In this document: positions 12,692 through 25,100 of the stretch, piece by piece | Numbering within the stretch: the stretch's first letter is position 1 | How the letters are laid out: each line of letters opens with the position of its first letter | Assembly (NCBI RefSeq): GCF_001632365.1 | Contig: NW_024468513.1 | Location: 249,639 to 313,638, forward strand | Source: Laetiporus sulphureus 93-53 | Lineage: Eukaryota > Basidiomycota > Agaricomycetes > Polyporales > Laetiporaceae | Reading direction: 5' to 3' | Length of the DNA: 64,000 nucleotides | Program-made: the position numbers and the translations under genes | The notes under the pieces: model-generated | The model's input: only the letters and a program-made list of their open reading frames with translations | Told to the model about the DNA's origin: nothing | The model's database searches: none

Positions 12692-15600
12692 ATGTCCGAA
12701 GGCGTTGAGATGTGAGTGCAGCGAAGGATGAGTGTGGTCGTGAGTCTGATTGGGTTGAACGAATCACTCAGCCATACTGTGCCTAAGGCGTCGACCACGC
12801 CCAGCAATGTGAAGCTGAACAAATGGTCCAGTATCATCACGCAGGACAAGGTCTGTCTTTGAGATGAACTCGCGTCTTTAACGTACTGAGGTCGGCGCAG
12901 GCACGAGGAGGTGCCCAGGCGATGTGTAGGTTTCTGTAAATATACAGGAGATGAAGGTCATTGATGAAATTGCAAGTATACGCCGTGGGCCTGACCGAAG
13001 AGGACATGAATAAGCCTCAGGTGGGGATCACGCGCTACTGTACATTCTTTGGACGAGTGCTCATTAGTTCATGCCTAGATTGGTATCTCTCCTGTCTGGT
13101 GGGAAGGTGCGTTTGCCCAAGTTGTATAGGACGCGGTTGCTGAGCTGAAGATAGGCAACCCGTGCAATTTCCACCTCGTAAGCTTGGCAATAAAGATGTA
13201 CACTTGGATGTTCTGCTCATGATTATACGCGCGTGTATAGCTGGACCTTGCGGTCAAGGTCAAAGAGGGATGCAAGCAGGAGGGCCTTGTTGGGCTTACG
13301 TTCAACACTATCGGTGTCAGGTATGGCATCCTGCAAGTGTGGACTACAAAAATAGGATTATTGAGATGTGTTGTAGCGATGCTATTACCATGGGTACTGA
13401 TGGTAAGTCATTATAGACGTTCTCTGCGAGCATACATTAAGATTGCTTCGTTCAGGCATGAGATACTCGTACGTTACGTCAATATTGTATCTGAACAATG
13501 TGAACACAACCATTCTGCAGGCTCCCGAGTCGTGACTTGATCGCCGACTCAATCGAGGCCGTACGTCGATTTTAATTGTCGGCATACTACTGTGCTCATT
13601 ATTCGGACAGGTCACAATGGTGCATACATCCTCCCCGATACTCTTCTAGCAAGCTAAACCAGCATCCTAGGCACAATATTATGACGGAAACATCTCCATC
13701 CCGGGGTTAGTTTAAAAGTGCACGATGCGCGAGCGTCCGACTGATCCGATTCAATGACAGCTGCGACAAGAACATGCCTGGGACAGTTATGGCTGCTGCC
13801 CGCCACAACCGGCCCACCATCATTGTCTACGGAGGCACGATCCAGCATGGTGTGCGCAATGTTGACTGTCCCGCTCTTGGTGTCAAGAAGGGCGACGACA
13901 TGAACGTCTCCGACGCCTTCGAGTCCTACGGTATGTTGCCGTCAACCGTACGCATGTCATTCTGAACTAGCATCGGTACTGCAGGCGCCTACGTTGTCGG
14001 CAAGATCTCGGACGAGGAACGATTTGACGTCGTGCGCCATTCCTGCCCAGGCCCTGGCGCATGTGGAGGCATGTTCACGTACGTTAATTCCCGTGCGGCT
14101 TTTCTCGCCAATCATTCGGTGTAGCATTGTTCTGAGGCATCTACAGGGCAAATACGATGTCGAGTGCGCTGGAGGTGCTCGGCATGTCGTTGCCTTATTC
14201 ATCCAGCACGCCGGCGACATTTGCGGGTTGGTAGCATGTCATGTGTGTGAACCGATGGACCGCTGACTTTGGCGTGAACAGAGAAGATGCAGGAATGCGT
14301 AAAGGCGGGGAAGTACATGAAGAGGTTGCTTGAATTAGATTTGAAGCCGAGGTATGCATGTGGTTTGCAGAAATGAGGCTGTTCTGACGTGGTCCCGATC
14401 ATATTATTAGGGATATCCTAACGCGCCAGTCTTTTTTAAATGCAATCACCATCGTAAATGTTCTGGGAGGCTCAACCAACTCGGTCTGTACGTTATATTG
14501 ACACGTTATATCATGGCCTTACCTCTCCCCTGCAGGTGCTCCATTTCCTTGCGATGGCGCGTTCTGCCGACGTCGACCTCACTATCGACGACTTCGTAAC
14601 TGTCGCGGCCAGGACGCCGTACCTTTGTGACCTCAAGTGCGTCTCTGCTTCCTTCCGTTCCCGCACTGCATTGACGTTCATATCCGTTGTGCAGGCCCTC
14701 GGGCAAGTATCTGATGGAGAACCTGCACAAAGTCGGCGGCATCCCCGCGCTGCTCAAGTATCTTATCAAAAACACTGATCTCATCGATGGGAGCGCGTTG
14801 ACCGTCACAGGGAAGACGCTGGCGGAGAACGTCGAGGACGTCCCGGACCTCGAGTTCGACAACCAAGATGTGGTTCGCCCGTTGAGCAACCCGATTAAGA
14901 AGGTACGAGATGAGATGATGGTCTTCGTATGATCCGTGCTGATGACTAATGCTGGGTAGACTGGCCACTTGACGATCCTTCGCGGCAATCTCGCACCTAA
15001 TACTGCGGTTGCGAAGCTGACTGGCAAGGAGGGATTGCGTTTCGAGGTGCGATGATCCGGATTCTTGTGATGCGCGAGGCTGATCATCGCGTACATATAG
15101 GGTGTCGCGAAATGCTTCGACTCGTATGTTTCATTTCTCAGTCGTTTAGTGACGCCACTAACAGATGATAGACTCGACAAGTTCTACCCCGCCTTAGAAG
15201 CCGGAGAGATTACCCCGGGCACGGTGCTGATCTTCCGTTACCAGGGCCCAAAGGGTGCGCCAGGAATGCCAGAGGCGCGTCGCACCGCATCCCATGAAAC
15301 GATGTCTCAAACTAATCGTTGATATCGTGCAGATGCTTGGCCCGACTGGTGCTCTGATGGGAGCAGGTCTGGGCGGCAAGACAGCCCTCATCACAGATGG
15401 CCGTTTCTCCGGCGCCTCGCGAGGGTTCATCATCGGTTAGCATACCAGCTCTTTCGCGCAATCAATGATCCCATGCTTAGCGGTGCTGTGCGCAGGCCAT
15501 GTCGTACCCGAGGCACAGCTCGGTGGACCCATCGCTCTCGTGAAGGACGGCGACAAGATCATCATTGATGCTGATACGCGGACGATCAACTGGCTCGTCG

Positions 15601-15731
15601 ACGAGGAGGAGCAGGCGCGCCGTAAGAAGGAGTGGGAGGCTGTCCCGCACAAGTTGCGCGTGAGTAGGGGCGTGCTGTACCGCTATGCGCGTGACGTCGC
15701 CCCCGCGAACCTGGGCGCGTACACTGACTGA
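12692..15731 (+). CDS. ILV3: Dihydroxy-acid dehydratase
   Basis: Catalyses dehydration of 2,3-dihydroxy-isovalerate and 2,3-dihydroxy-3-methylvalerate to the 2-oxo acids, the third common step of valine, isoleucine and leucine synthesis. All three Fe-S cluster cysteines are visible: [15 protein letters not shown] and [16 protein letters not shown]. Other signatures include [59 protein letters not shown] and [11 protein letters not shown]. The protein ends LGAYTD. The gene is cut by about 17 small introns; one (15275-15332) must use a GC donor, because reading through hits a stop and exon joining at GAG/ATG restores GMPEMLGPTG. The N-terminus before the enzyme core is short (MSEGVEM, then [12 protein letters not shown]) and lacks the Arg-rich mitochondrial presequence expected for the fungal enzyme, so it may be a cytosolic paralogue or may have an unseen upstream exon. 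Confidence 0.92.
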
Positions 15732-16016
15732 AGTAATTGAGGGCTCGAAGTCGAGGGAGATTGTCCACAGCGCGCAATGTGATGCTACAAAGAAGCGTAT
15801 TCGTGTATATGTCCATAGAGTACAACAAGGGAATCTCAACGGAACGTGAGTGGTATCGTGAGGGTTGCTAGGTAGTAGTGGTTCAGAAGACCGTGATAAT
15901 GCACTGTGAGATACAAAGGATGTTCAAAAAAAACCCCTTAGCTTAATGTCATTAGCAAGGTGTGATGGGCCTGATGGTGAGCGTCGACATCAGCCGCTGG
16001 AGGGGCCAGTGCTGCG

Positions 16017-16640
16017 TCATGGAGCGAAAGGATGAACTGGTGGGCCACGAGCGATCGGTGAGGGCTCATCTGCCATCGTCTGCATCTGCGGAGCAGAAAC
16101 AATACGCAGCTCAGTGCTGTTCAATGCTTCGCTGACCTCCATTGCCTTCTGCTTGCGCGTCTTCTCCGTCTGCGCGAACGGGACGGTCTTTACATGTCGC
16201 GGGGCGCCATCGGCGTCTGCCTTCGGGTCGTCGAATATAACACGCTCCCCAGGGGCACACTTGCCCTCAATAATGGCGGGATCGGGCGGGATGATGTACA
16301 CCTCAGGCTTGGGAGGGAGAATGTCGAGCTCGCGATGATTTCGCAGGCCTGCGGAGCGCACGGCTTGGTGGCCGCGCCAGCGGCGATAGAAGTGGAGGAG
16401 GAGGCCGACGATCCACATGAGCCCGATGATCCCGCCGGTGACGGTCCCGGATATCATGGGAGTGAGGGCACGGTGGCTGCGGTGCGTCTAGTGTCAAGGA
16501 GGGCGGCCGGTGGTAATATGCTAGTAGGATGCTCACCCATGAAGCTCTGCTTGCTCTGACTGCTTAGGTGTCTCTGCGTCGACGACTATGGAGACAGCGG
16601 GCATGATGACGTTCGGGCTGCTTAACGTCCGGGCAGGATT
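16017..16640 (-). CDS. Single-pass membrane protein of unknown function (5' end unresolved)
   Basis: The C-terminal exon reads PMISGTVTGGIIGLMWIVGL, LLHFYRRW and a 110-residue basic or proline-rich tail ending VHPFAP. GTVTGGIIGLMWIVGLLLHF is a clear transmembrane helix with a basic stop-transfer. The preceding exon joins in frame through a short intron (about 16490-16538) and supplies VIMPAVSIVVDAETPKQSE as ectodomain. The start is not identified: the sequence upstream has several open frames and runs into the 20-bp repeat block at 16944. The layout of short ectodomain, one helix and acidic or basic tail is like the gene at 31249-33078. No enzyme domain is seen. Confidence 0.55.
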
Positions 16641-16943
16641 AGTCATGAGAGTGAGACAGTAAAGACCTACACTTACCACTTCCTCGACTCCAAGGGCGCT
16701 CCCGAGATCGTTCTGTCTTGCGACGGGCGACAACGATGTTATTGTCGCTGTCGAGGTTATGGACAATGGAAAGGCGCGCGACTTGTGGATGCAATCGATG
16801 AACGCAGGTAGCATGGAGGAATTCATTGATGATGGCCTGCGCGCCGTTTTGGGCTGCAGCTTGGCAGAGCTTGGCCGACGTACTGCCACGTGCGCACACC
16901 AAGAATGCATTTTTAACGATTAAAGATGCGGACTGCTTCCGTC

Positions 16944-17066
16944 CCAGCATACGACGAAATACCGACGGCTTGCGACACTGACCGACAGCTTGCGACGCCG
17001 AGCGACAGCTTGCGACAAGGAGCGATAGCTTGCGACAGTGCGAGCGCTGCAGTGCGACGCGGACCT
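16944..17066. repeat. Tandem 20-bp repeat block, copy 1
   Basis: Four consecutive 20-bp units (16962-17041) of the type CCGACAGCTTGCGACACTGA, each made of two 10-bp halves that both begin with a (C/G)CGA core. The array is flanked by CCAGCATACGACGAAATA on the left and GCGCTG...GACGCGGACCT on the right, and the whole block recurs at 17163-17267. It is not a CRISPR: there are no spacers. Function unknown. Confidence 0.85.
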
Positions 17067-17162
17067 TTAATTGGTGGCTGACACGCAGCCACGTACTCAT
17101 GGCGGCCGATCTCTCGTGCTGCACAGGCTCCTAGACCGTTGGGCTTCAAAAATATACCCATT

Positions 17163-17267
17163 CCAGCGTACGACGAATTACCGACAGCTTGCGACACTGT
17201 CCGACACCGAGCGACAAGGAGCGATAGCTTGCGACAGTGCGAGCGCTGCCGCACGCGACGCGGACCT
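17163..17267. repeat. Tandem 20-bp repeat block, copy 2
   Basis: Second copy of the block at 16944-17066, with the same flanks (CCAGCGTACGACGAATTA on the left, GCGACGCGGACCT on the right). The central array is 20 bases shorter: two 10-bp halves are missing, leaving CCGACACCGA next to GCGACAAGGA. This shows that length changes by whole 10-bp sub-units. Confidence 0.85.
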
Positions 17268-18561
17268 CGACGGTGGCGGACTCGGCTCTTTTGCTCGGAC
17301 GACGGCAGAACTTGCGCTCTGATACCCTGCTGTAGCTCCTCGTTGTCTAGATCAATGAAGACGTGGCTTGCACGGCTAGCTAGGCCGACCAATTGTATTG
17401 GCCTCGGTTGCATAGGCCAGCCGTTGCTCAAACTTAAATCTCATTTGACGACATTCGGATGTCAATCAACGGCCTCCAGGATCTACCTGCTTGCTCAACG
17501 CCGCAGACCGCAAAATGCTAGTCTGTGATTGAGCGCGTATCCGTGCCGTAGCACCACGGTGTATGGGGACAACGGTACTGTATCGTCATATCATCTTGCT
17601 CGTCGATAGTCTTGCTCGTTCTCCCTTTCCGCGTAAACGGCGTCTCGACGAATGATATCTAGCATTGTTGCTATTCGTTCAAATGCCGAATGGCGGGATA
17701 TTCTGAAGTACGCGCAATTCCTTCAGACTGGTATCTCCCGCCAACGCAGCCGATACTCAACGAATTACATGGCATGGCACCACCGTCAAACATAGCTGTG
17801 AATGCTCTACCTTTCTACGCAGCAGAAGTGCCGCTGGTATTGCTGTCTTAGGATTACCTCATCGCGCCCTGGCTATCACATCGGATCCGTCTTGTGGCCA
17901 AATGCAGAGGATATCCTATACATTAACTAGAGGTGCTCTTGTTCACTCATCAGTATCACATCGCTGTGTATCCGAACTTCCATCGGCTTCACGATAACCC
18001 CAAGTGTGAAGACGCTGTACTATACTGCTATCCGAATTCCTTTGGATGCATATTCGCTCTGTACTGCCGTCTGCGTTATGACTTGTTGTGTCCATACTCT
18101 GTTGTTGCATTCTCGGCAAAACTGGATCGTTGGCATGGCTCAGGAGGTTCTGTCGCTTGCAATCTAACCTGTTGCGGAGAAGCTGATGAGAGGCTGATGC
18201 ATCAGTGCGTTGGCAGTTCCACCATCATCTTCGACAGTGATTGATGCTGTGCTTGATTATCGCTAAACAATTGCTGGCCGCTACCATCAACGGCGGTGAA
18301 TAGTGCTTTCCTGCACCGGCTTTCGCTCTTATTACCTGAAAGAAGGTCATGATCATTTCGATCACTGATCCGACACAGGTCGGTGCTGGCGCTAGTACTT
18401 AGTATTTCAAGGTGGCGGGTTTCACGGATGCCCTGATCATCACATCCAGAACATCGGCAGCTTGGTCACTGTTAAATACAGCGAACGCTTCTCGTGAAAC
18501 CTACCACTCCATACCACTCCACGTATCAACAATCTCCCACTCAGCGCTCACGCCTCGCACT
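17268..18561. other. Gene-poor stretch before the AIM24-family gene
   Basis: I recognise no gene here. An open frame at 17933-18244 is Cys- and Tyr-rich without a recognisable domain. The final 100 bases form the leader of the AIM24-family gene. Confidence 0.4.
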
Positions 18562-19630
18562 ATGTCCTACGCTCCTGGCTATCCTCAGGCCCCTATGCAC
18601 CACTCTAACAACTCCGGCTCCTTTCAGCCCCCGCCGCCGCAGGCAGGTCCGAGCACTGGCAGTCCAAAGATCACTGGTGCATTCGAGGGGGTGCAGTACA
18701 AAATCGACCATCGTGATGGGAACACCATGCTCTACATGATGCTACAACCTGGCTATGAGGTGCTTGGCAAGCCCGGCACTATGGTGTCTATGGACGCTAC
18801 AGTGCAGATCAAGGGAAAGGTAGGCACTCCTTCCTCTCGTGCATTTTTGCGGTATGTCTGACTGATGCCGACTAGATGAACTTCAGTTGGAAGAAGCTGC
18901 TGACTGGAGGAGAGGTGAGAAACACGTCCACCACAAGACTCTATCGTTGCTGACAACCTCATGGCTTATCAAGCTGTCATTCGCCCACTTCTTTGGCCCA
19001 GGAGAGGTCGTGATGGCGCCAGAAACATGGGGCGATGTCGCAGAGATTCAATTGGACGGCAGCACACCATGGTTCTTCGGGAAGCACGCTTTCCTTGCGG
19101 CGACGACAGGCGTGCAAATGACCACGAAAGCACAGAGTTTCGGAAAGATGCTATGTATGTCTCCCTTTAACTGTGGCTCGTATAGCTGCTGACACATATA
19201 CTGCAGTCTCAGGACACGGCCTCTTCACCGGTCAGGCTACCGGTGTAGGTATGCTGTTCGTGCACGGGATGGGCGCGATCATTACCCGTCGGCTGCAACC
19301 CGGCGAGCAATGGGTCGGTAAGTGACCTTAGTACTATGTATGCGGTGCTTAGAGCTCAAGAAGACTACGTTCAGTCAACAATGACCATCTCGTGGCGTGG
19401 AACTGCCAATACAACATTGAAAAAATCCAAGCGGGAGGAATCATCTCTACAATACAGACTGACGATGCCGCTGTCTGCAGGTGTGTCTCATGCTAGGCAT
19501 CTTGTACTCTGAACTGAAGTAATTGATCATCTTGTGCAGGTTCACGGGGCCGGGGGTCGTCTACATTCAGTCGAGGAGCCCGGAGAACTTGATCCGTTGG
19601 ATTTCAGAGAGATTGCCGAGCAGCAATTAA
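18562..19630 (+). CDS. AIM24-family (TRAP-like beta-fold) protein
   Basis: Member of the AIM24 family, whose yeast member supports mitochondrial inner-membrane architecture; many fungal members lack a mitochondrial signal and their role is unknown. A Pro-, Gln- and Ser-rich N-terminus (MSYAPGYPQAPMHHSNNSGS) precedes the beta-rich domain. The domain segments are VLGKPGTMVSMDATVQIKGK, FSWKKLLTGGE, FFGPGEVVMAPETWGD, GKHAFLAAT, SGHGLFTGQATGVGMLFV, LQPGEQWVV, NDHLVAWNC and CRFTGPGVVYIQSRSPENL. It ends ERLPSSN. Five or so short introns separate them. No presequence or membrane helix is seen, so a cytosolic location is likely. Confidence 0.88.
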
Positions 19631-19859
19631 ACATCCGAACCCGCAGGGTGCTCTTCTCATTGTGTTATAGTATCGATACCTATCTCTCGGTTGTACAGAA
19701 TGCTTTATAATTTATAAGGTCATTGTTCCACGATGCTGAGCGCGTCCAGACGCGATCATGTGACCGCGTCATCGCGGCGTCTAGTATTTGCTATGAAACA
19801 ATTGTCAATTGCTCTTGGTCAATTGCTCTTGGTCCCTTCACTCTGTAACTCGACTCAAA

Positions 19860-21420
19860 ATGTCGCGTTCAACTACAGCAACTACGACTTATACCCTTGT
19901 CAAATACTCGCGCTCCTATGGACAGCATAATGCAAGCGGCGAAAACAATGAACAAGAGTGGCAGCATTTCACGAATCCGGTCATTCATCTCGTCGTAGAT
20001 GTGAAGAAAACCTCCAAGGGAGACTTGGAGTCATTCCGTACTCGAATTTTATGGTCATTAGGCTCCGGAAATGATTCTATGGACATTGACCAACGCGAAA
20101 TTGTCTTCGTGCGTACGACCTTCCAATCAAACATGATTAGTCGTCACATTACCTCGCCTATGAACGAACACAGGAGGATCTGGACCTGTTGACTTTCTCT
20201 CTTCCGGCCTCTTTGCAACAGCGCCAAATTACTCCGCAAGGCCTTCCTCTCAAAGCAGTTTATCGTGATGCGGTAATAGGCATTCGTTATCTTCACCCGC
20301 GCCACATCCCTTCTGGTGGAACACCGGTGCGCATACATGCAGCTGTTTTTGTAAGAAGAGTGCATAAATGGAGTTATAGAGCTATCGACGCTTTCAAGTT
20401 ACGTTTCAAGCTGCATCCGAAGCATCCGCCTTCATCGACTCTATCAAATATATATGTCCCTGTAAGGCGAATCCCGTACCGGCTCCTGCACGTCTCATGG
20501 CTAGAACCGCTACTACGACGCAAGCAGGCTCCGCTATTCGGCCTCAGCCAGCTTCAGGACTTTTGACACTCCCCGCTCCGTCGACCACTCCGAGCTCTAT
20601 GCGTATACAGCCACCGGCCACACAGGTAGAAACGTTCAACAAGCCTGGTCTGATGTCTGCCAATGTCTCTGAGTACCCCCATCCTCAGTTCCTCCCCTCT
20701 GCTACTGCGCTACCCTTGGATCATCGTCCATCGCTTGGCGACCGATTCACGAGCGCTCCCTATACTGACGTTGGTTCTACTGTCCCATACGGGGCGATCA
20801 CGCAGCAATTTCAGTACACAACACCGGCTAGCTGCCTTCCTCCAGTACACCGGACAAGCGTAGGAGACTACAATATCACTACTGGAAAAGTCGACTTCCC
20901 GGCCGTACAATCGTCTGACGACATCCGACCTTCTTCTGCCGTCATTGCATCCTCCGCAATGGCCGACTGCTCGATTTATGCTCAATCCGGATCATCACAA
21001 GCGACCAGTGACCCAACATACTCTACGGCACGTCTCGCTGCTGCCCCATCTTCTGCTGTGGCTCCCGCAATAAATGTTGTACTGGACCGTAATTCTCCGA
21101 TGGCACCCCCTTCTCTTTCTTCGAATGTTATGCCGCCTTCGACGCCAGTCACAGACTCACAAGCGGCGACCGCAACAAACGTGCAACAGCATGGTCTGTC
21201 TCAAGACCTTGTGACGGCTCTTCAGGAAACTGCACCGCTCTATGATCTACCTCGGGCTGACTTGGAGGCACTGGTTGCTAGAGTGGTGTGCGAGGATGGG
21301 TTCGCACAACTAGTAAGTCGTCCAAACTCCATCTTGACAGATGGATGACTCTCGTCCTTCACTCAGCTTGAGAACATTGATTGCATGTGGAGGGTCAAAG
21401 GTTTTTTAGGGCGCTTCTGA
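19860..21420 (+). CDS. Rec114-like meiotic protein candidate
   Basis: Begins MSRSTTATTTYTLVKYSRSY and has an N-terminal part with short beta-strand-like segments (PVIHLVVDVKK, FRTRILWSLGSG, DLLTFSLPASLQQ, RRFQVTFQAASEASAFIDSI, KYICPCKANPVPAP). This is followed by about 230 residues of low-complexity Ser/Thr/Pro/Ala sequence. A short C-terminal helix spans an intron at about 21313-21366 and reads LPRADLEALVARVVCEDGFA, then LLENIDCMWRVKGFLGRF and stop. An N-terminal PH-like core with short signature motifs, a long disordered middle and a C-terminal Mei4-binding helix is the layout of Rec114, part of the machinery that triggers meiotic double-strand breaks. The match is by layout and residue pattern only. 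The exon join near 20380 is uncertain, with several possible donors. Confidence 0.45.
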
Positions 21421-22114
21421 CTGTCGCAGCGGCCCCAAGCGGTACTAAGACATTCTACGATACGCGATCGGTCATATATTGGAATTCTTGTCGACGGAGT
21501 GACCCGCAGTGTCACGGTAGTAGGGAATAGCAACGACGTACATTTTAACGCAGGCGATGCTGTCTGATATATAACAAATAGCTTTCTATCCAAAGTCAAT
21601 AGTCATCATGAGCCTCTTCTTCCGGCCTGGACGCAATTAGGCGAGACAGGGCACCTTGGACTTCTCTTTGAAAGCTATGGTGGATCACAAAAGGCGCAGT
21701 ACATCATGGCAGCTTAGGTGTCGGCCCATTTGTCAACTTCACGCGCCAACAGTTTGGTAATTATGCTCTGCGCTGTGCCCTGCAATGCCCGCTAACATTC
21801 TTCTTTCGTGTCCGCAGCGCGGTCTGTACCGCCGACATATGGCAATCGCAGCAAAGACTTGCTCTTGCATTGATGTTCAAAAAGCGGCCGTCACAGGCGC
21901 GTCGTAACTTCATATTGAGCTGAATAAACAACGCAGTAGCGTTCCATCGTCAATAAATAGATCAATTCGATCGGTCCGAATGCTGGTGTCTACAGGGTAC
22001 AGGCAATTTCTACAGAGGACAAATTATTGTATCAACGAATACGGGATATGCGGTTTGAGAACAGACAGACAGCGTTTATGGCAGACGATCGAACAAAACT
22101 GAGTTACCGCACGT
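21421..22114. other. Convergent intergenic region
   Basis: Lies between the 3' ends of the Rec114-like gene (plus) and the MGA2-like gene (minus). No gene is recognised. The sequence is AT-richer than its neighbours and probably holds both 3' untranslated regions. Confidence 0.4.
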
Positions 22115-25100
22115 TTACACCTTTAATCCAGCCTTGAATGTGAGAACAGCCCTCGTCGCGTGAAAAGCCACACGCATGAAATGGAAAAACGCCCACACCA
22201 CACCGACTACAGAGATGCCTGTCAGCCGCGATACATGTCATTAAAATCGATACACTTACTCATGAGAATGGGAATCCAGAACAGTACAAGCATACGATCA
22301 TCTACAACGGCTGTTCGTTTAGCATGAGAAAACGTACATGGCACGGAACGGACTCACGTTTCTTCTGCTGCTTCCGAGCTTTGTGCGCCGGCCTGTACCC
22401 GTATGATTGTACCTGTTGCTCAGGCACTGGAACAGTTTCGTGGACTAAATGTCGAGAGACACCTTTGTCAGGATGTCTAACGGCACTGGACGAGGCGATA
22501 GGTTCCGTGGCCTTCAACGAAGGTTGGACATCAATCCCGTCGGAGCTTCTAGGAGAATACGCAGGGGGTGCGTCGGATTCTTCAGATGCTCTCGGCGTAA
22601 GAGCAACTTGCGTCATCCACTTCTCACAGAACGCTCTCCAGTCCTGGATAGTCGACATTGCCAGTCGCGGTTGAGCCTGAGCATTCTTGTCGTCTTCTAC
22701 AGACTCTTTCTCGCCTGCGCGCTTGTCACCCCAGAGAGCAGACAGGGCGGGAATAGGAATAAAGACGGGGAAGACGGCCGGCATCTGTGGAAGTGCGTTC
22801 CAAACTGGGATACCAGGCAGGTTGGGAAGGTGAGGCAAAGGCAGATTGGGCATGTTGGAGATCATGTCCTGTGGATGTTGCCACTGCGCCAATGTGCGAG
22901 AAAGCGTCTCCATAAACGAAGCCACTTGCTTCTCATCTGGAAGGCCGGCCTCGAGCGCCTTCTTCTCCGACGAGCGGGGAGACTGCCGTTGCTTGCTGTC
23001 CACCTCGGCGAGACGGTGAGACGAGCGGCGTCTCCGCATAGGTAACTTGCGGCCAAGGCGACGCTTAGACAATGACTTGCTTTCCACGTCTGACTCAGAC
23101 TCTTCTTCCACGTCTCCCCAGGCTGCCTCCTCTTCGTCCTGGTTTATGAGACGATCGTCTCCATCACAACGATCAGCATCCAAGGATGCGAATTCGAAAA
23201 AGCCGGCAGGTGCAGCCTCAACTGGCGTCTTGCCCAACGCGTTTACGACATCCAGCGCCGCCCCGGCGTCCACCAACACCTTTGCGCATTCCACGGACTG
23301 CACGATGGCCGCGCAAAACAAGGCAGTGCAGCCGTTCTTGTCGCGCGCGTCAATGTCGATATCGTGATCTATCAACGACCTCATCAAGGCCGGGAACTTC
23401 GCCATCGTCGCCAAGTGCAAGAGCGTCTGGCCGCTTGAGGTCTGATGGGAGATGGCAGAGTAATCCAGATTTGGCACTTCGTCCATCGCCAAGTCAAGGA
23501 TGGAGAGGAAGTCCAATAGAATACTTTCAAAATCGCCGTTGCTAGTGCGACTGAGCAGCAGGTGGCGAAGATCAAGTGGTACATCAACTGCATTCGCGAG
23601 TTGGTTGGAACTGTTCCCGCTGGTGGGAGTTCCGCTGCTCGAGCCTTCAGTATCAGTGTTCCCGACGATGCGCATAGCAACATTTCTAGCGTCCTCGATC
23701 TTCCCTGTCATCTTCAATCCGACAACTTGAAGAGCAAGCTCCATCCTGCGCGTATCACTCATTAGCGACTTCATTAACAAGGGATAGTGAATGACGTACA
23801 ATGCCCTGTCGGTCTCGTCATGGTACGTGAACAAGCACGGCGGAATACCGTCTTCACCCTTCTGCATACCTTCGAACCACACGGTGACCACGCCCGGCGT
23901 GGCCCGAGGTGGTAGCATACACACCAACGTGTTCTCGCTCCAGCGTTGTGTCGAGCTTGCAGCTGTACCTCCGAAGACGCAATTCAATTGCATCGACGGG
24001 TGAAAGTTGGCACCTAGCACAGTCACCTCGATACCTCCATACGTAGGTCCAGACGCCGGTATCAAGCGGTGGATTCTAGGAGCAGGAAGATTCGAGATAG
24101 GAGGCGGAGGGTTCTGATCGAAGAGCATGAGCGAGGCAACCTGAGATGGCACATTCAACGTTTGAGCAGGGTCCAAAGTCAGTGATGCAGCTGATGGAGA
24201 TGAGCTAGGGCCGAATGGAACAGCCAGTTGCTGGAAAGATGAAAGCGTGTCCGCGTCGAATTGCTGGGTCATAACAATATCGGGGTCAAATATAGGAGAA
24301 TGGACGCCAATGGGGGACGAAAAATCGAACGCGGACGCAAGACTGTCGGAAGTCTCTTGAACGCTGGTAGAATCAAGCATATGAGGCGTCTCGGGCTCAA
24401 CCGTGAACGGCGACATCGGGCTCTGCATGATACTCTGCAGAGGCGATGAAGCTCGGGTCGCAGCAGCAGAGGTAACATACGACGGCGAGTCCAGGCTAGC
24501 AGTGCTGCCTCTTCGCACAGCTCTGCCGAAGCTCCGCTGCACGTCGTAGGGTTTCGTCCGTTTCTTCGTCCGTTCCAAACCCGTTTCAACGCGCGGTTTC
24601 TTGCGTTTCATGGACTGACCAGTCTCTGAGGAGTCTCCGAGGGGCCATTCAGGGCTTTGCTGCACATCTCCAACACCTGCAGCCTGCGCGAGTCTCTGCG
24701 CACTAGCACCAGTGGTCTTGTGATCGTCAGTTATCATGATTGGTCTGCTGATTCCTGTACCAACTACACGGCCCGAGTGGTCGAGCATTGTGAAGTGGAC
24801 ATTGAATCCAATCTTCTCTCTATGATGTCGGCAATAGCAGGTAATGCGAAGTGGGAGTACGACTGAACCATAGGAGAAGTCGAGAACCTCAGGACAGTTG
24901 AACTGAACGATATTGGACTTGTCTTCATGCTTTCCCCGGCCGGGAATAACGGGAGCCTCGTCCTGAGACTCTGTATCAGAACGAGCTGGTCTGACACGTG
25001 CGGCGATCTTCCTGGCGACCCGCTTGGCCTAGAGACATTGTGATTAGTTGGTGTTTAACCGAGAAAGAAACGCCTGTTCGCACTAACTTCTCTGGTCTGG

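Noticed and set aside
16962..17240. Regularly spaced repeats as a possible CRISPR array
   Set aside because: Units are contiguous 20-mers without spacers, no cas-like gene is near and the genome is eukaryotic.
22449..23045. 198-codon plus-strand frame
   Set aside because: Lies antisense to the MGA2-like coding exon and has no domain or splice continuity.
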